Shown here in pieces: positions 21,672-29,769 of a stretch of 40,085 nucleotides of DNA. A program made the translations under genes and the position numbers. The stretch lies in the IMG/VR virus record IMGVR_UViG_3300008450_000116, positions 1-40,085 of that record; one strand, 5' to 3'. The stretch's first letter is position 1, and every line of letters starts with the position of its first letter. This DNA comes from a virus. Below the pieces are notes generated by a model. That model searched no databases. It saw only the letters and a program-made list of their open reading frames with translations, and was not told where the DNA came from.

Positions 21672-21946
21672 CACACGGCAACCCATCCAGTCAAAGCACC
21701 GACTACAGGGTTACAGTATAACGTACCAGTGGTCGTATCGAAATACTGGCGAGATGCGTTGGCGGTCACCGACGATTCCGGCGACCCGCTGCCTACCTGC
21801 ATGTATTCAATCGCGGCGGCCAGAGTTCGCAAGCTGCTAAGCACTGACGTGTAATCGTTAACTAGCGCATCAGGCCAGCCGGTTAGAGACTTGACCTCGC
21901 CATCAGTTAGCGCGAGGCCAATGTACTGTTGATTGAAATTAGCCAA
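21671..21946 (-). CDS. Hypothetical virion-region protein (91 aa)
   Basis: The protein begins MANFNQQYIGLALTDGEVKS and ends with the motif YFDTTTGTLYCNPVVGALTGWVAV, a beta-rich end resembling collar or fibre pieces. It follows the gp10-like stabiliser gene with an 8-base overlap and precedes the gp14-position gene. It is much shorter than P22 gp26 (tail needle) and lacks its coiled coil, so it is not a needle. Its role in head closure is a guess. Confidence 0.6.
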   Translation of the reverse strand: MANFNQQYIGLALTDGEVKSLTGWPDALVNDYTSVLSSLRTLAAAIEYMQVGSGSPESSVTANASRQYFDTTTGTLYCNPVVGALTGWVAV

Positions 21947-23345
21947 CTTCTAGATACCCCCTGCCAAATGCCATGCGAGCGCGAGCCACGCCACGCAGCT
22001 TGAAGCCAATCCAGTTGCGCACGAACCCTAGCCGGTTAACGATGTAGCGCGTATTGCGGTCGCCTGGAACGCCATATGTAGCGGTGTATTCCTTGCCGTA
22101 TGTGGCGCCGTCATAGGTGACAGACACGAATACAGTGGCGTCGTTGTATGGTGACTCGCCTGGTATTGTCTCGATGTTTAGGCTGTCAACTGACATATCC
22201 TCAAGATACATAAACGGCGTATACAATACCCACTCGCAAAGCTGGTCGTACTGGGTCGTCACCATCTCGTCAAGAACGCCTAGGCGCCGGTCTACTTTGT
22301 CGCCATATACCCACTTTCCAAGGCGGGGCTCAAACACGCCATTAATTCCGCGCCATGGCTCGCCTGCGGTGCCGCGCTTAAGCACTGACCAGGCGTTATC
22401 AAGCCCGGATGACGCTGCAATCGTCGAGTTGAACAGCAGCGTTTCATTAGGAAGATGCACATAGATAAAAGAGTTTCCGTCCTGAATGCGCGACTCCATG
22501 CTCATGTTCGCAAGCTGCGGCTCTGTGTACTTGCCAAGGATCTTGTCGATTGATCGGTTAGAAACCTGTTGCGTAGATCCGGCGCCAAGAACGTGGATAC
22601 CTAGAGCGCCCTCCTTACGACTTCCGCAAATGTACCAGTCCTGATTCAGCTCGCACTTCGCATGGGTGGCGACGATCCCGATCTTGATTGCGCGACCCTG
22701 CACCAGCGAGAACGCGAAGTTAGTCGAGCCAGTGTTAGCGAAGAACTCGGTTGTGTATCGGTTGAACACAATCGCCTTGTTGTCCGATGTCTTACCGACG
22801 CCAAGCGTTGGGTCTGGCGAGAACTCTGCCGTGGCAAAGTTTAGCGGCTGAATTGCCATCTCGTCGTTTAGCTGGGTGTGGTACAGGTATTCACCATCAG
22901 TTAAGAAGTAGTAACCGGCAATCCATGTGCCGTCAATCGGCTTTTTAACATCAGGGTCGGTAACCTGGCGGAAACCATTAACTGCGTCATACAGATAGAA
23001 GTTGCCATCAACGATAATGGCTTGAGTGTTGAACGAGTACGGCATCGAAGCCTGAGACGTTCCGGGGATATTGCCAAACCGCTCGTTTGTGCCATCACTG
23101 TTCACAATGATGAACTGAGTATAAGAAACTCGATAATGAGCCTGCTGGCGCTCATTCCACACGCCGCCGCGATCAGGGCCGGATGCTGTGCCGTACTCAG
23201 TCAGCCCCGGATGCTGCTGCATGTACCCGGACGCGCCGAACATTGGGCGGGCAATGGCGTACATATTTTCAGGCAGCGCATCAAGATAGTCCGTGCCCGG
23301 AGTTACCTTGTCGCCTTTGATTAGGGTGATTGGTACTTGCGGCAT
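21939..23345 (-). CDS. Packaged DNA stabilisation protein, P22 gp10-like (468 aa)
   Basis: The length equals that of P22 gp10 (472). The start MPQVPITLIKGDKVTPGTDYLDALPENMYA and blocks such as GASGYMQQHPGLTEYGTASG, here given in parts, are the conserved N-terminal signature of the Phage_stabilise family; the beta-propeller-like repeats follow. It forms the hub under the gp4-like adaptor and closes the portal after packaging. A GCGAGG-type ribosome site precedes the ATG. Confidence 0.9.
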   Translation of the reverse strand: MPQVPITLIKGDKVTPGTDYLDALPENMYAIARPMFGASGYMQQHPGLTEYGTASGPDRGGVWNERQQAHYRVSYTQFIIVNSDGTNERFGNIPGTSQASMPYSFNTQAIIVDGNFYLYDAVNGFRQVTDPDVKKPIDGTWIAGYYFLTDGEYLYHTQLNDEMAIQPLNFATAEFSPDPTLGVGKTSDNKAIVFNRYTTEFFANTGSTNFAFSLVQGRAIKIGIVATHAKCELNQDWYICGSRKEGALGIHVLGAGSTQQVSNRSIDKILGKYTEPQLANMSMESRIQDGNSFIYVHLPNETLLFNSTIAASSGLDNAWSVLKRGTAGEPWRGINGVFEPRLGKWVYGDKVDRRLGVLDEMVTTQYDQLCEWVLYTPFMYLEDMSVDSLNIETIPGESPYNDATVFVSVTYDGATYGKEYTATYGVPGDRNTRYIVNRLGFVRNWIGFKLRGVARARMAFGRGYLEVG

Positions 23346-23380
23346 GTGAGCCTCGCGTGTTTATTGCCTGCAAGTATAAC

Positions 23381-23408
23381 AAAAAAGCCCGGATCAATGT
23401 CCGGGCTT
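23381..23408 (-). terminator. Terminator of the 639-aa structural gene
   Basis: On the minus strand AAGCCCGGA, loop CATTGA, TCCGGGCTT and TTTTTT lie 20 bases after the stop. A TTATACT -10-like element follows immediately and may restart transcription for the downstream gp10-like gene. Confidence 0.9.
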
Positions 23409-23427
23409 GAAGGTCTAGATCAATGGA

Positions 23428-25347
23428 TCAACTCAACCGCGCAATCTGCACCCTCGTTTCGCTTTTGCTGAGAGACTGAGGCACTGACGACTTGTTCTGC
23501 ACATATGCGCGAAACCCGAAGCCATGAGGCAGAACAATTACCGAATTGAATGATGGGTTGTATTCATCCTTTGCGTCGAATGACATATTTGCGTATGTAC
23601 CGAGTGCCCCTAGCATGGTGGCATACATCTGGCCGGATGTGCCTGAGTTCATAAACACGCTAAGCGTCACTGTCAGCGTGATAGGCGCACCTGTAAGGTT
23701 TACAAGGTAATCACTGTCACCTCGATACAGGCCAAGCACAGACATATCTGGGCCGGCGTAAAGTTCGGGGAACTTCAAATACCGAAACTCACCTGGAGCC
23801 AATTCTAGATCCTCAAGAACCGGCCCCTCGGTGTAAATCGAAGTTAACCCCTGCCATGATGGTGTTGGCGCAACGAAGGTGATAACCGGGTTATGCGGAT
23901 CAGTGTTATCTACTGCTGGCCCGCTAACCGTCAGCACGCCAGTGTTAGTAACTACCGGATACTGCTCGCTGCTGGAGTCTACGCTTATCCCTGTACCGGC
24001 TTGAACCTGCATTACATAGGCCTGATCCTGCAGCGACTTGAACACAGCAGCCTGGCCGCTGATGTCGATTGACGGGATAAAACGCTCGCCGAACGGGGTT
24101 GGTACAGTCTCGCCAACCAGGACGATATTGCCGCCGATCTCCTGAGTGAACACGGTCACATAGTAGACATCACCTCGACGGAACAGCACTGGCTCAGCAA
24201 GCACGACCTCAAACCGCACATTTCCGCCAGTTGCGTCAGGGAAAGTCTCGTAATGCTCGCCGCCGAAAGCAGTAAAGCTATCGTAAACGACCTTATCGCT
24301 ACCAAATCCATCTGCGCAGATGCGGAAAACAACTTTTGTTACTTCTGGATTGCCAGACGGAACAGTCAAGAACAGAGAACGCGCAAGCGTGTTGTCATTA
24401 ACCGCCACAAAGAAATCAAGCGGGTTGCCAAATCCTGCGCCGGTTGACGGCACTGGAGACGGGAACAGCTCAAGCGCGCCAGCTTCCATGTAGGTAAGGC
24501 CGGTAGATCCGTCTATAGTCAGCTCGCTAGTCGGGAACAGGCGATCAGATCCTCTGACGTTATCATGCAGGCGCGCAAGCCCTGCGCCGCCCATTAGGGT
24601 TGCCGTGCCGACATTGAAGCCCTGAGAGCCTGGTGAAACGACTTGACGATCCGAGAATATCTTGCCATCCACCGACTTGAATCCAGAGTCATCCGCAACC
24701 ATCACAAACGGGTTGTCAATCTCTGCGCGATACAGTGCCGGAATGCAGCCCTCTTTGATTGGCGCGAAGTCGACAAACTGTGGGGTTTCTGGGCCTTGGA
24801 CGCCTACCGCAGAAACGGTATCCACCCAACCGCTCTCCAGTAACTGCTGCCCAACCAGGTCTGTCTGCGTCCCGTCTTTCCATGTCAGGAAAACGCCGGC
24901 ATCAGGGCTGGACAGGTAGTATGCTCGCCATTCAGGGTGCGCCAATTCGTAAGCGTCACGAATGCGAGTAGCCTCGGCGCGGTCATAGGCCGGCTGAACG
25001 CTGGGGGTATCTGGAGAGATGTCACCAGCAGTGGCGCCGAAGTAGTTTGCAGACGGGCCAACCTTAAACAGTCCGCCGCCGCCAGTTGAACCAACTGGGA
25101 ACAGAGTTCCTGTCTCGTTATCCATCTGACCCACAAAATAGCCGTCAGAGCACCGACAGTTAATAATGGCATTACGCCAGCCAAAGCCGTTTGTGTCTGG
25201 GCCGTCAGATACGGAGAAAGGGCATTTCAGGAAGTAGCCTGGCTGCTGCACTTCAATGATCGAATCTTCGGTGCGGTAGGAGTAGCTATTGAATACATGA
25301 GACGACTGAGTAGTAGCCTGCACGATATTTGAATTGTTTAATGACAT
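23428..25347 (-). CDS. Unassigned virion structural/fibre-like protein (639 aa)
   Basis: This long beta-rich protein has no enzymatic motif. Residues about 445-490 (VQAGTGISVDSSSEQYPV, then GPAVDNTDPHNPVI) have the 'A-G-x-x-I-x-V-D...N-P-V' repeat seen in phage fibres and head decorations. It sits between the gp4-like adaptor and the gp10-like stabiliser, where P22 has no gene, and has its own promoter (25500-25528) and terminator, suggesting a high and separately controlled level. It may be a head or collar fibre. Confidence 0.6.
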   Translation of the reverse strand: MSLNNSNIVQATTQSSHVFNSYSYRTEDSIIEVQQPGYFLKCPFSVSDGPDTNGFGWRNAIINCRCSDGYFVGQMDNETGTLFPVGSTGGGGLFKVGPSANYFGATAGDISPDTPSVQPAYDRAEATRIRDAYELAHPEWRAYYLSSPDAGVFLTWKDGTQTDLVGQQLLESGWVDTVSAVGVQGPETPQFVDFAPIKEGCIPALYRAEIDNPFVMVADDSGFKSVDGKIFSDRQVVSPGSQGFNVGTATLMGGAGLARLHDNVRGSDRLFPTSELTIDGSTGLTYMEAGALELFPSPVPSTGAGFGNPLDFFVAVNDNTLARSLFLTVPSGNPEVTKVVFRICADGFGSDKVVYDSFTAFGGEHYETFPDATGGNVRFEVVLAEPVLFRRGDVYYVTVFTQEIGGNIVLVGETVPTPFGERFIPSIDISGQAAVFKSLQDQAYVMQVQAGTGISVDSSSEQYPVVTNTGVLTVSGPAVDNTDPHNPVITFVAPTPSWQGLTSIYTEGPVLEDLELAPGEFRYLKFPELYAGPDMSVLGLYRGDSDYLVNLTGAPITLTVTLSVFMNSGTSGQMYATMLGALGTYANMSFDAKDEYNPSFNSVIVLPHGFGFRAYVQNKSSVPQSLSKSETRVQIARLS

Positions 25348-25499
25348 TTAACACCCCGAGATCAGATTGGCGCGAAGGGTATTAAAGCACCCCTCCAGGG
25401 AGGGGCTTATTGCATTTACGGCGAAGGGTGCGAAGGGTAGTAGGTGGCAGCCGGCTGCCGGTTTTGCCTGCCACCCCTTCACAAATGGCAGGCCCGCCT
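25348..25499. other. Hairpin-rich leader of the 639-aa structural gene
   Basis: The leader contains the perfect 14-base palindrome GGCAGCCGGCTGCC (about 25447-25460) nested in a larger GGTGGCAG/CTGCCACC stem, three copies of GCGAAGGGT (25374, 25423 and 25431 regions), and a CCCCTCC-GGAGGGG hairpin (about 25391-25407) that on the minus strand is followed by TGCTTT. It may be an attenuator or a processed leader between promoter 25500-25528 and the gene. Confidence 0.5.
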
Positions 25500-25528
25500 A
25501 TTATAAGCGATCAGTCAGTTATTACCAA
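25500..25528 (-). promoter_or_regulatory. Leftward promoter with consensus -10
   Basis: On the minus strand TTGGTA (25523-25528), 17 bases and TATAAT (25500-25505) overlap the end of the gp4-like gene. It should drive the 639-residue structural gene after a 150-base leader. Confidence 0.6.
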
Positions 25529-26261
25529 CCGTCACATATGGCGCCACCTGATAGTTGAGCAGGCGAATATCCACGCGCCCTAGCGATGTTTCCACCCGGA
25601 TGCGCACCTGCTGCCATGTTCCAGACACCAAGCTCTCAGGCGCATTCAAACGATACCGGATAAGCGGCGATTCGTTTGCGCTAGAGATAACAACAAGGCC
25701 CGGATCGCAAACAACTTCGCTACCAACGATGATCTCATCCTTGTACAGATACGCCTCGAAAGACTCGGTGAAGTCGTTAGTTTCGCCTTGCGCGATAGAC
25801 AGAGTAGACGGCGCATTTGGTGGCAATGCCATGCCGGTATAGAACCGTGCCCAGCGCGAGTACACGCGATTGCCACTGCCGACAGGCTGGCGTGATGGGT
25901 ACTGAACCATGCGGATCTTATCGGCAGCACACCGAGCAGATGCGTTAGACATTGACTGCGATGCCTGAGCCAGTAATGCGTCTGGAACCACCTTGTTAAA
26001 GTCGGCAATCAGTCGCACTGCAAGGTTGCAGTTAATCATGTTCCAGAACTGCTGAGGAACGCCTAGCGAACTATTCGGATCAGGATCAAGCTCGAAGTTA
26101 TAACCTACCTCGATGCCGCGCGAGGCAAGTTCGGCCATCATGTTCTCAAGCTCAGCAAGTGCAAGCTCAAGATCAGACGGGTTAGGATCTACTGTAAGGC
26201 CGGAGATGCGCAGCTTAGAGTAAGCGGCCGATATCCGGTCTACCTTATAGGCATCGATCAT
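25515..26261 (-). CDS. P22 gp4-like head-to-tail adaptor (248 aa)
   Basis: RISGLTVDPNPSDLELALAE and ENMMAELASRGIEVGYNFE fit the N-terminal domain of P22 tail accessory factor gp4, which binds the portal ring. Helical AVRLIADFNKVVPDALL follows. The protein is about 80 residues longer than P22 gp4 (166): a beta-rich C-terminal extension (LVSGTWQQVRIRVETSLGRV) is added, possibly to contact the extra structural protein encoded next. P22 gp4 also has muralytic activity, but I cannot assign catalytic residues here. Confidence 0.82.
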   Translation of the reverse strand: MIDAYKVDRISAAYSKLRISGLTVDPNPSDLELALAELENMMAELASRGIEVGYNFELDPDPNSSLGVPQQFWNMINCNLAVRLIADFNKVVPDALLAQASQSMSNASARCAADKIRMVQYPSRQPVGSGNRVYSRWARFYTGMALPPNAPSTLSIAQGETNDFTESFEAYLYKDEIIVGSEVVCDPGLVVISSANESPLIRYRLNAPESLVSGTWQQVRIRVETSLGRVDIRLLNYQVAPYVTVGNN

Positions 26262-26483
26262 TTAACCCTCCAGCGCGGCGCGCAGGGTCTTGACTCGCTT
26301 AGTATCCCAACCTTCAATGCCGGCCTCTTTAGCGGCCTCGCGCACATCGTCATCGCTCATCTCGGCAGGTTTTTCGTCGAGATCAGCAGCCCAGCCATAC
26401 GACAAGTGCGCCTCAAACTGGTCATATTCAACCGTCACAGACTCGACGCCATTAGCGCCATGTCGAAAAAGAATAGAAGCCAT
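26262..26483 (-). CDS. Small head-region protein (73 aa)
   Basis: ATG at 26483 (MASILFRHGANGVESVTVEYD) is chosen; a TTG two codons up is less likely. A beta N-terminus is followed by an acidic helical part, SDDDVREAAKEAGIEGW, with a HeH/LEM-like pattern 'K-x-x-x-L-R-x-A-L' at the end (KTLRAALEG). It lies between coat and gp4 genes; similar small proteins occur there in P22-like phages. Function is unknown. Confidence 0.65.
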   Translation of the reverse strand: MASILFRHGANGVESVTVEYDQFEAHLSYGWAADLDEKPAEMSDDDVREAAKEAGIEGWDTKRVKTLRAALEG

Positions 26484-26500
26484 TTGCAATCCTCCAATAA

Positions 26501-26520
26501 GAAAAGGGGCCGAAGCCCCT
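26501..26520 (-). terminator. Terminator after the coat protein gene
   Basis: On the minus strand AGGGGC, TTCG tetraloop, GCCCCT and TTTTC follow the coat stop by about 17 bases. The short T run may allow partial readthrough into the tail genes, keeping coat in excess. Confidence 0.8.
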
Positions 26521-26537
26521 GATCTTAGTTTACATCA

Positions 26538-27821
26538 TCAGAACGTCGTTGCCACACCGCAGCGCGACGGATCTTTAACGGTCACGCCGTACCAGGTGAA
26601 CAGACGATACCGGAGCGACAGGTCATCAAGCTTGCCATCGTAGACCATAAACATCTTCTGGCCATTCTTCATGGTTTCGCTGATCACCTTGAAGCCGTCG
26701 AACTCGCGGAACAGGTTGGCAGGAATGTTGCCGCCCAGCACTTCAACAGCATCTTTGTCGAAGAACAGGTTGGTCTTCTTGCTGGCGTCCACGTTCACAC
26801 GGTTTACGGTGGCGGCGTTCAAGATCCGGGTGTTGACGTTGGCGTATGCCTTTTCCAGTGTGCCCAATGCCGGGTCATCCACAGCGATAGGCTTAGGATA
26901 CACTGTGATCGAGGTGCCGCTAGGCTTGTCCACGATGGTGAAGGTCATAGCCACGCCGGTGTCGGTCTTGTCAGCCAGGCCGATTGCCTTAATGGTCACG
27001 CCGCCGTTGGCAAAGGTCACCTTGTCGCCAATAGCGTAGGCAGCCGATGCAGTAACCGGGATGGTCGCTACACGGTAGTCAACGTTGGTAACGATGCCGG
27101 TTGCGGTCACGCTACCAGCGGTAGGCGCGAACGATTGGTTAGCGGTAACGGTGGTGGCCGGGTCGGCGCCGCCGGTAATGGTCGGCAAGAACGAAGCGGT
27201 GAAGATGTCGAACTCGGCAACGTTAGCGCCAATCTGGCCGGTTTTCCAGGTTTCATCTGGGCGACCTTGCAGGGTTTGGCGGGCGGCCAAGTCTTTAGCG
27301 AACTTCAGGGTGTCGCGGTCGTTCAGCATGAACGTGCGGCCAGTGTTCTTCCCTTGGCGCTCGTTCATCAGCGCCTGGGCTTCAGCAACGAAGTCATAAC
27401 CGCTGGCGGCGTTGGAGCGATAGAACATCGAGCCTTGCTGGGCGATTGCGCTTGCCACGGCCTTGTTCAGCTGGGTAGCTTGCTGGCGACCGGACTCAAT
27501 GCCGCGATTCTTCCAGAAGGTCAGGTCGCGCATGTTGTCGGCGCGCTGGCCAACAAAGTCGTTCGACGGGGTGCCGAGAACTGCCGGATAGGTCTCTTCA
27601 ATGATGCCGGTTTCCAGGCCGGTCATGTCCCAACCTGGGATCACTGGTGCATGCTGCTGCACAGGGCGCCAGATGGCGTTGCCCGAGTTTTGCATACTGC
27701 CGGCATCCGGTTCGTAAAAGCTAACCTTATCGATCAGCATGTCTTGCGCTTCGTAAGTCTCGAGAGCATTCTCAAAGAGAACTTCCGCGATCTTACCTGT
27801 GGTCAATGCACCTACGGCCAT
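26538..27821 (-). CDS. Major coat protein, P22 gp5-like (427 aa)
   Basis: The length matches P22 coat (430). The N-terminal 'ALTTGKIAEVLFENALETYEAQ' and 'WRPVQQHAPVIPGWDMTG' are conserved in the P22_CoatProtein family. The centre (about 225-300) is a beta-rich stretch (IPVTASAAYAIGDKVTFANGG, shown in parts) corresponding to the inserted I-domain of the HK97 fold. The C-terminus closes with RYRLFTWYGVTVKDPSRCG. It forms the icosahedral shell together with the scaffold encoded immediately upstream. Confidence 0.93.
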   Translation of the reverse strand: MAVGALTTGKIAEVLFENALETYEAQDMLIDKVSFYEPDAGSMQNSGNAIWRPVQQHAPVIPGWDMTGLETGIIEETYPAVLGTPSNDFVGQRADNMRDLTFWKNRGIESGRQQATQLNKAVASAIAQQGSMFYRSNAASGYDFVAEAQALMNERQGKNTGRTFMLNDRDTLKFAKDLAARQTLQGRPDETWKTGQIGANVAEFDIFTASFLPTITGGADPATTVTANQSFAPTAGSVTATGIVTNVDYRVATIPVTASAAYAIGDKVTFANGGVTIKAIGLADKTDTGVAMTFTIVDKPSGTSITVYPKPIAVDDPALGTLEKAYANVNTRILNAATVNRVNVDASKKTNLFFDKDAVEVLGGNIPANLFREFDGFKVISETMKNGQKMFMVYDGKLDDLSLRYRLFTWYGVTVKDPSRCGVATTF

Positions 27822-27832
27822 GATTTAAATCC

Positions 27833-28840
27833 TTACCAAGTTTGAGTATTTACGCCGGCCAATTTGGCCTCGCGCTTCAGGCTGAATGCCTTTCCTACAT
27901 TTCCCGACTTGTGCGCTTCTTGATACTTCTTATGAAGCGCGCGGCCGGATTCGGAGGTAGCTACGTCACCCTTTACCTGCGTTGCAGGCGCCGGGGCGTT
28001 GCTCTTCCGTTTTGCTGGAGCGCTCAGCTCGGCCGACAATTTGCCCAAGAACATCGAAGCCCGCAGGCCGCTAGGATCTTGAGTCAGCAGGCTGCGAAGT
28101 TCGTTGAGCCGCGCACTGTTAACGCCAAGGTTAAAGAAGACGCGCTCTGAACCATCGCCAAGCCCTGCGATCAATGAGTCAGTGATCGAATCTCCGCCGC
28201 CCGGGAAAATACCCTCAATGGCGCTACGGACTCGAAAGTCTGCCGACTGATAAACCTCAGGATCGATGCCGCTTGTCGCTGCCAGCTTTGCTGCACGCTC
28301 GTAGTGCTGATCGACCGACTGCTCTGTTGCTTGCTTAAACTCAAGATGCTTACGCTGCTGCTCGTACTGTGCCTGGCTTGCCTGCTGCTGTGCAGCAGAG
28401 GTGCCCATCTTCCAATCAACCAGAGCCTCTGCATACGCATCGTCCGGGTCGTCATGGTCAAAGAACTGCTCTCGCGTTGGCTTTGCGGTTACAGTAGGAA
28501 CTTGCTGCTTTTGAGCGGCCTCAAGCTGTGCTCGCAGTGCCTCCAGTTCGGTCTGATGTTTCGCCTCAAGCTTGGCGCGCATCTTCGCTTTTACTGCGCC
28601 AATATCGCTGTCGGTGAACTTCTTATCAGCACCCTGCGACTCTGGTTCGTCGCCTTTCATCCAGTCTTCAGCGTCTGCCTTTGCGCCTTCTGCTAGCTCG
28701 CCAGAGTCCGCACCCTGATCGCCTGCTTCTTGCTCATCGACCGCATCATCGATCACTTCCTCGATCTCGGCTTGCGGAGCCGGTGCCGATTCTGCCTCTC
28801 GCGCTGCGTTTTCTGCTCTTAACTGATCCAGATTAGCCAT
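27833..28840 (-). CDS. Scaffolding protein, P22 gp8-like (335 aa)
   Basis: This protein is very acidic at the N-terminus (EIEEVIDDAVDEQEAG), has long helical Gln/Ala-rich coiled coils (LEAKHQTELEALRAQLEAAQ), and ends in a basic helical tail (HKSGNVGKAFSLKREAKLAG), the coat-binding helix-turn-helix of P22-type scaffolds. It lies directly upstream of coat with an 11-base gap. It directs procapsid assembly and then leaves the shell. Confidence 0.88.
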   Translation of the reverse strand: MANLDQLRAENAAREAESAPAPQAEIEEVIDDAVDEQEAGDQGADSGELAEGAKADAEDWMKGDEPESQGADKKFTDSDIGAVKAKMRAKLEAKHQTELEALRAQLEAAQKQQVPTVTAKPTREQFFDHDDPDDAYAEALVDWKMGTSAAQQQASQAQYEQQRKHLEFKQATEQSVDQHYERAAKLAATSGIDPEVYQSADFRVRSAIEGIFPGGGDSITDSLIAGLGDGSERVFFNLGVNSARLNELRSLLTQDPSGLRASMFLGKLSAELSAPAKRKSNAPAPATQVKGDVATSESGRALHKKYQEAHKSGNVGKAFSLKREAKLAGVNTQTW

Positions 28841-28920
28841 GTATTACTCGCTTGGTAACGATTGCCGTGTGGTGCCTCACACGTAAGGTCGCGTTTAGCC
28901 TGTTCGCCTCAGTAGGTGCA

Positions 28921-28949
28921 ATTGTAATGTTATTGCATAACAAAAGCAA
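28921..28949 (-). promoter_or_regulatory. Scaffold/coat promoter with internal palindrome
   Basis: On the minus strand TTGCTT (28944-28949), 17 bases and TACAAT (28921-28926) stand 80 bases before the scaffold ATG. The 13-base palindrome GTTAT-N3-ATAAC (28929-28941) fills the spacer, a classical operator position. A divergent TTGACT (28958-28963) may belong to a weak rightward promoter for the 29018 operon. Confidence 0.5.
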
Positions 28950-29017
28950 AATAGTGCTTGACTAGGCTTTTTGGCTGGATGTAGGCTCGGGATTAAATCG
29001 CAAAAGGAGTACAGGAA

Positions 29018-29215
29018 ATGGGAATTCGACTGACAAAAAAGGCGTCTCTGGTGCTATGCAGGATAGGTATGCACAAGCCTGGCTATATACTTTTCATTCC
29101 TACAGCAAAGCTTCAGTGCGTTGCGCTCGGATATGAATGCACCATTTGCGAGCGGTGCGGTGACGAGATTGAAAATAAATATTGCGAAAAACTTCCAATT
29201 CTTTATAAGCGCTGA
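29018..29215 (+). CDS. Small zinc-finger-like protein of inserted cassette (65 aa)
   Basis: Basic start MGIRLTKKASLVLCRIGMHK, then CTICERCGDEIENKYC: C-x2-C-x2-C and a later C, a likely single zinc site. A GGAG ribosome site lies upstream. The gene runs opposite to the surrounding head genes and is followed by an AT-rich gap. It is probably a moron gene; the function is unknown. Confidence 0.65.
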   Translation: MGIRLTKKASLVLCRIGMHKPGYILFIPTAKLQCVALGYECTICERCGDEIENKYCEKLPILYKR

Positions 29216-29281
29216 CATGAATGAAAAAGCCCGCAGGTTTTAATTTACGACCTTGATTATGTGTTAATACTGGATATGAAC

Positions 29282-29767
29282 ATGTCAGAATTTATTATTG
29301 TGGTTGATGTTGACAACAAGCGTGCGAGCGCAGCATATATTAAGGGTCTTTCAGATCTTGAATTGATATGGCCGCAAATTCTTTGTTATTCTTGCAAAAA
29401 GGATAAGATATTATCTGAAAGTCGGTCGCAAATTCAGGATGAGTATGATGCTGAAATGGCAGAATACAAATCAAAAACAGACGATTATTCTCGGCGCTTT
29501 GCGGCTTACAATAATGGTGGATTTTTCAGAGGGGCTCGGCCGCCAATAGAGTACATCCACAGGCCTCGTCCGCCTGCAGAATTATTTACTAATCGAAGTT
29601 ATTGCTCGCGCTATGAGAGCATCCGCGCAGAGCTTAAACGCATGGCCGATCTGTCTGGCGCTGCTCTTGGGCCATATCGGATGACCGAGATGCAAGTTGG
29701 CGAGATGATTGCATGGGAAGACGGAAGCAGAATTGACATGATAAAACAAGAAATATATAGGGATTAA
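29282..29767 (+). CDS. Unknown protein of inserted cassette (161 aa)
   Basis: ATG at 29282 (MSEFIIVVDVDNKRASAAY) is preferred because GGA lies 7 bases upstream; GTG 29261 and ATG 29276 are alternatives. The protein has an N-terminal beta-alpha unit, a CYSC pair near residue 37, a charged helical middle (EYDAEMAEYKSKTDDYSRRF) with an RPP-rich loop, and a C-terminal helix. AT-rich codons set it apart from the neighbouring head genes. No family is recognised. It is coupled within 2 bases to a membrane protein gene, which suggests a joint role such as host takeover or exclusion. Confidence 0.65.
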   Translation: MSEFIIVVDVDNKRASAAYIKGLSDLELIWPQILCYSCKKDKILSESRSQIQDEYDAEMAEYKSKTDDYSRRFAAYNNGGFFRGARPPIEYIHRPRPPAELFTNRSYCSRYESIRAELKRMADLSGAALGPYRMTEMQVGEMIAWEDGSRIDMIKQEIYRD

Positions 29768-29769
29768 GA

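Noticed and set aside
27135-27845. Long plus-strand frame (236 residues) inside the coat gene
   Set aside because: It is a shadow of the highly conserved P22-type coat protein on the minus strand, with no start signals.
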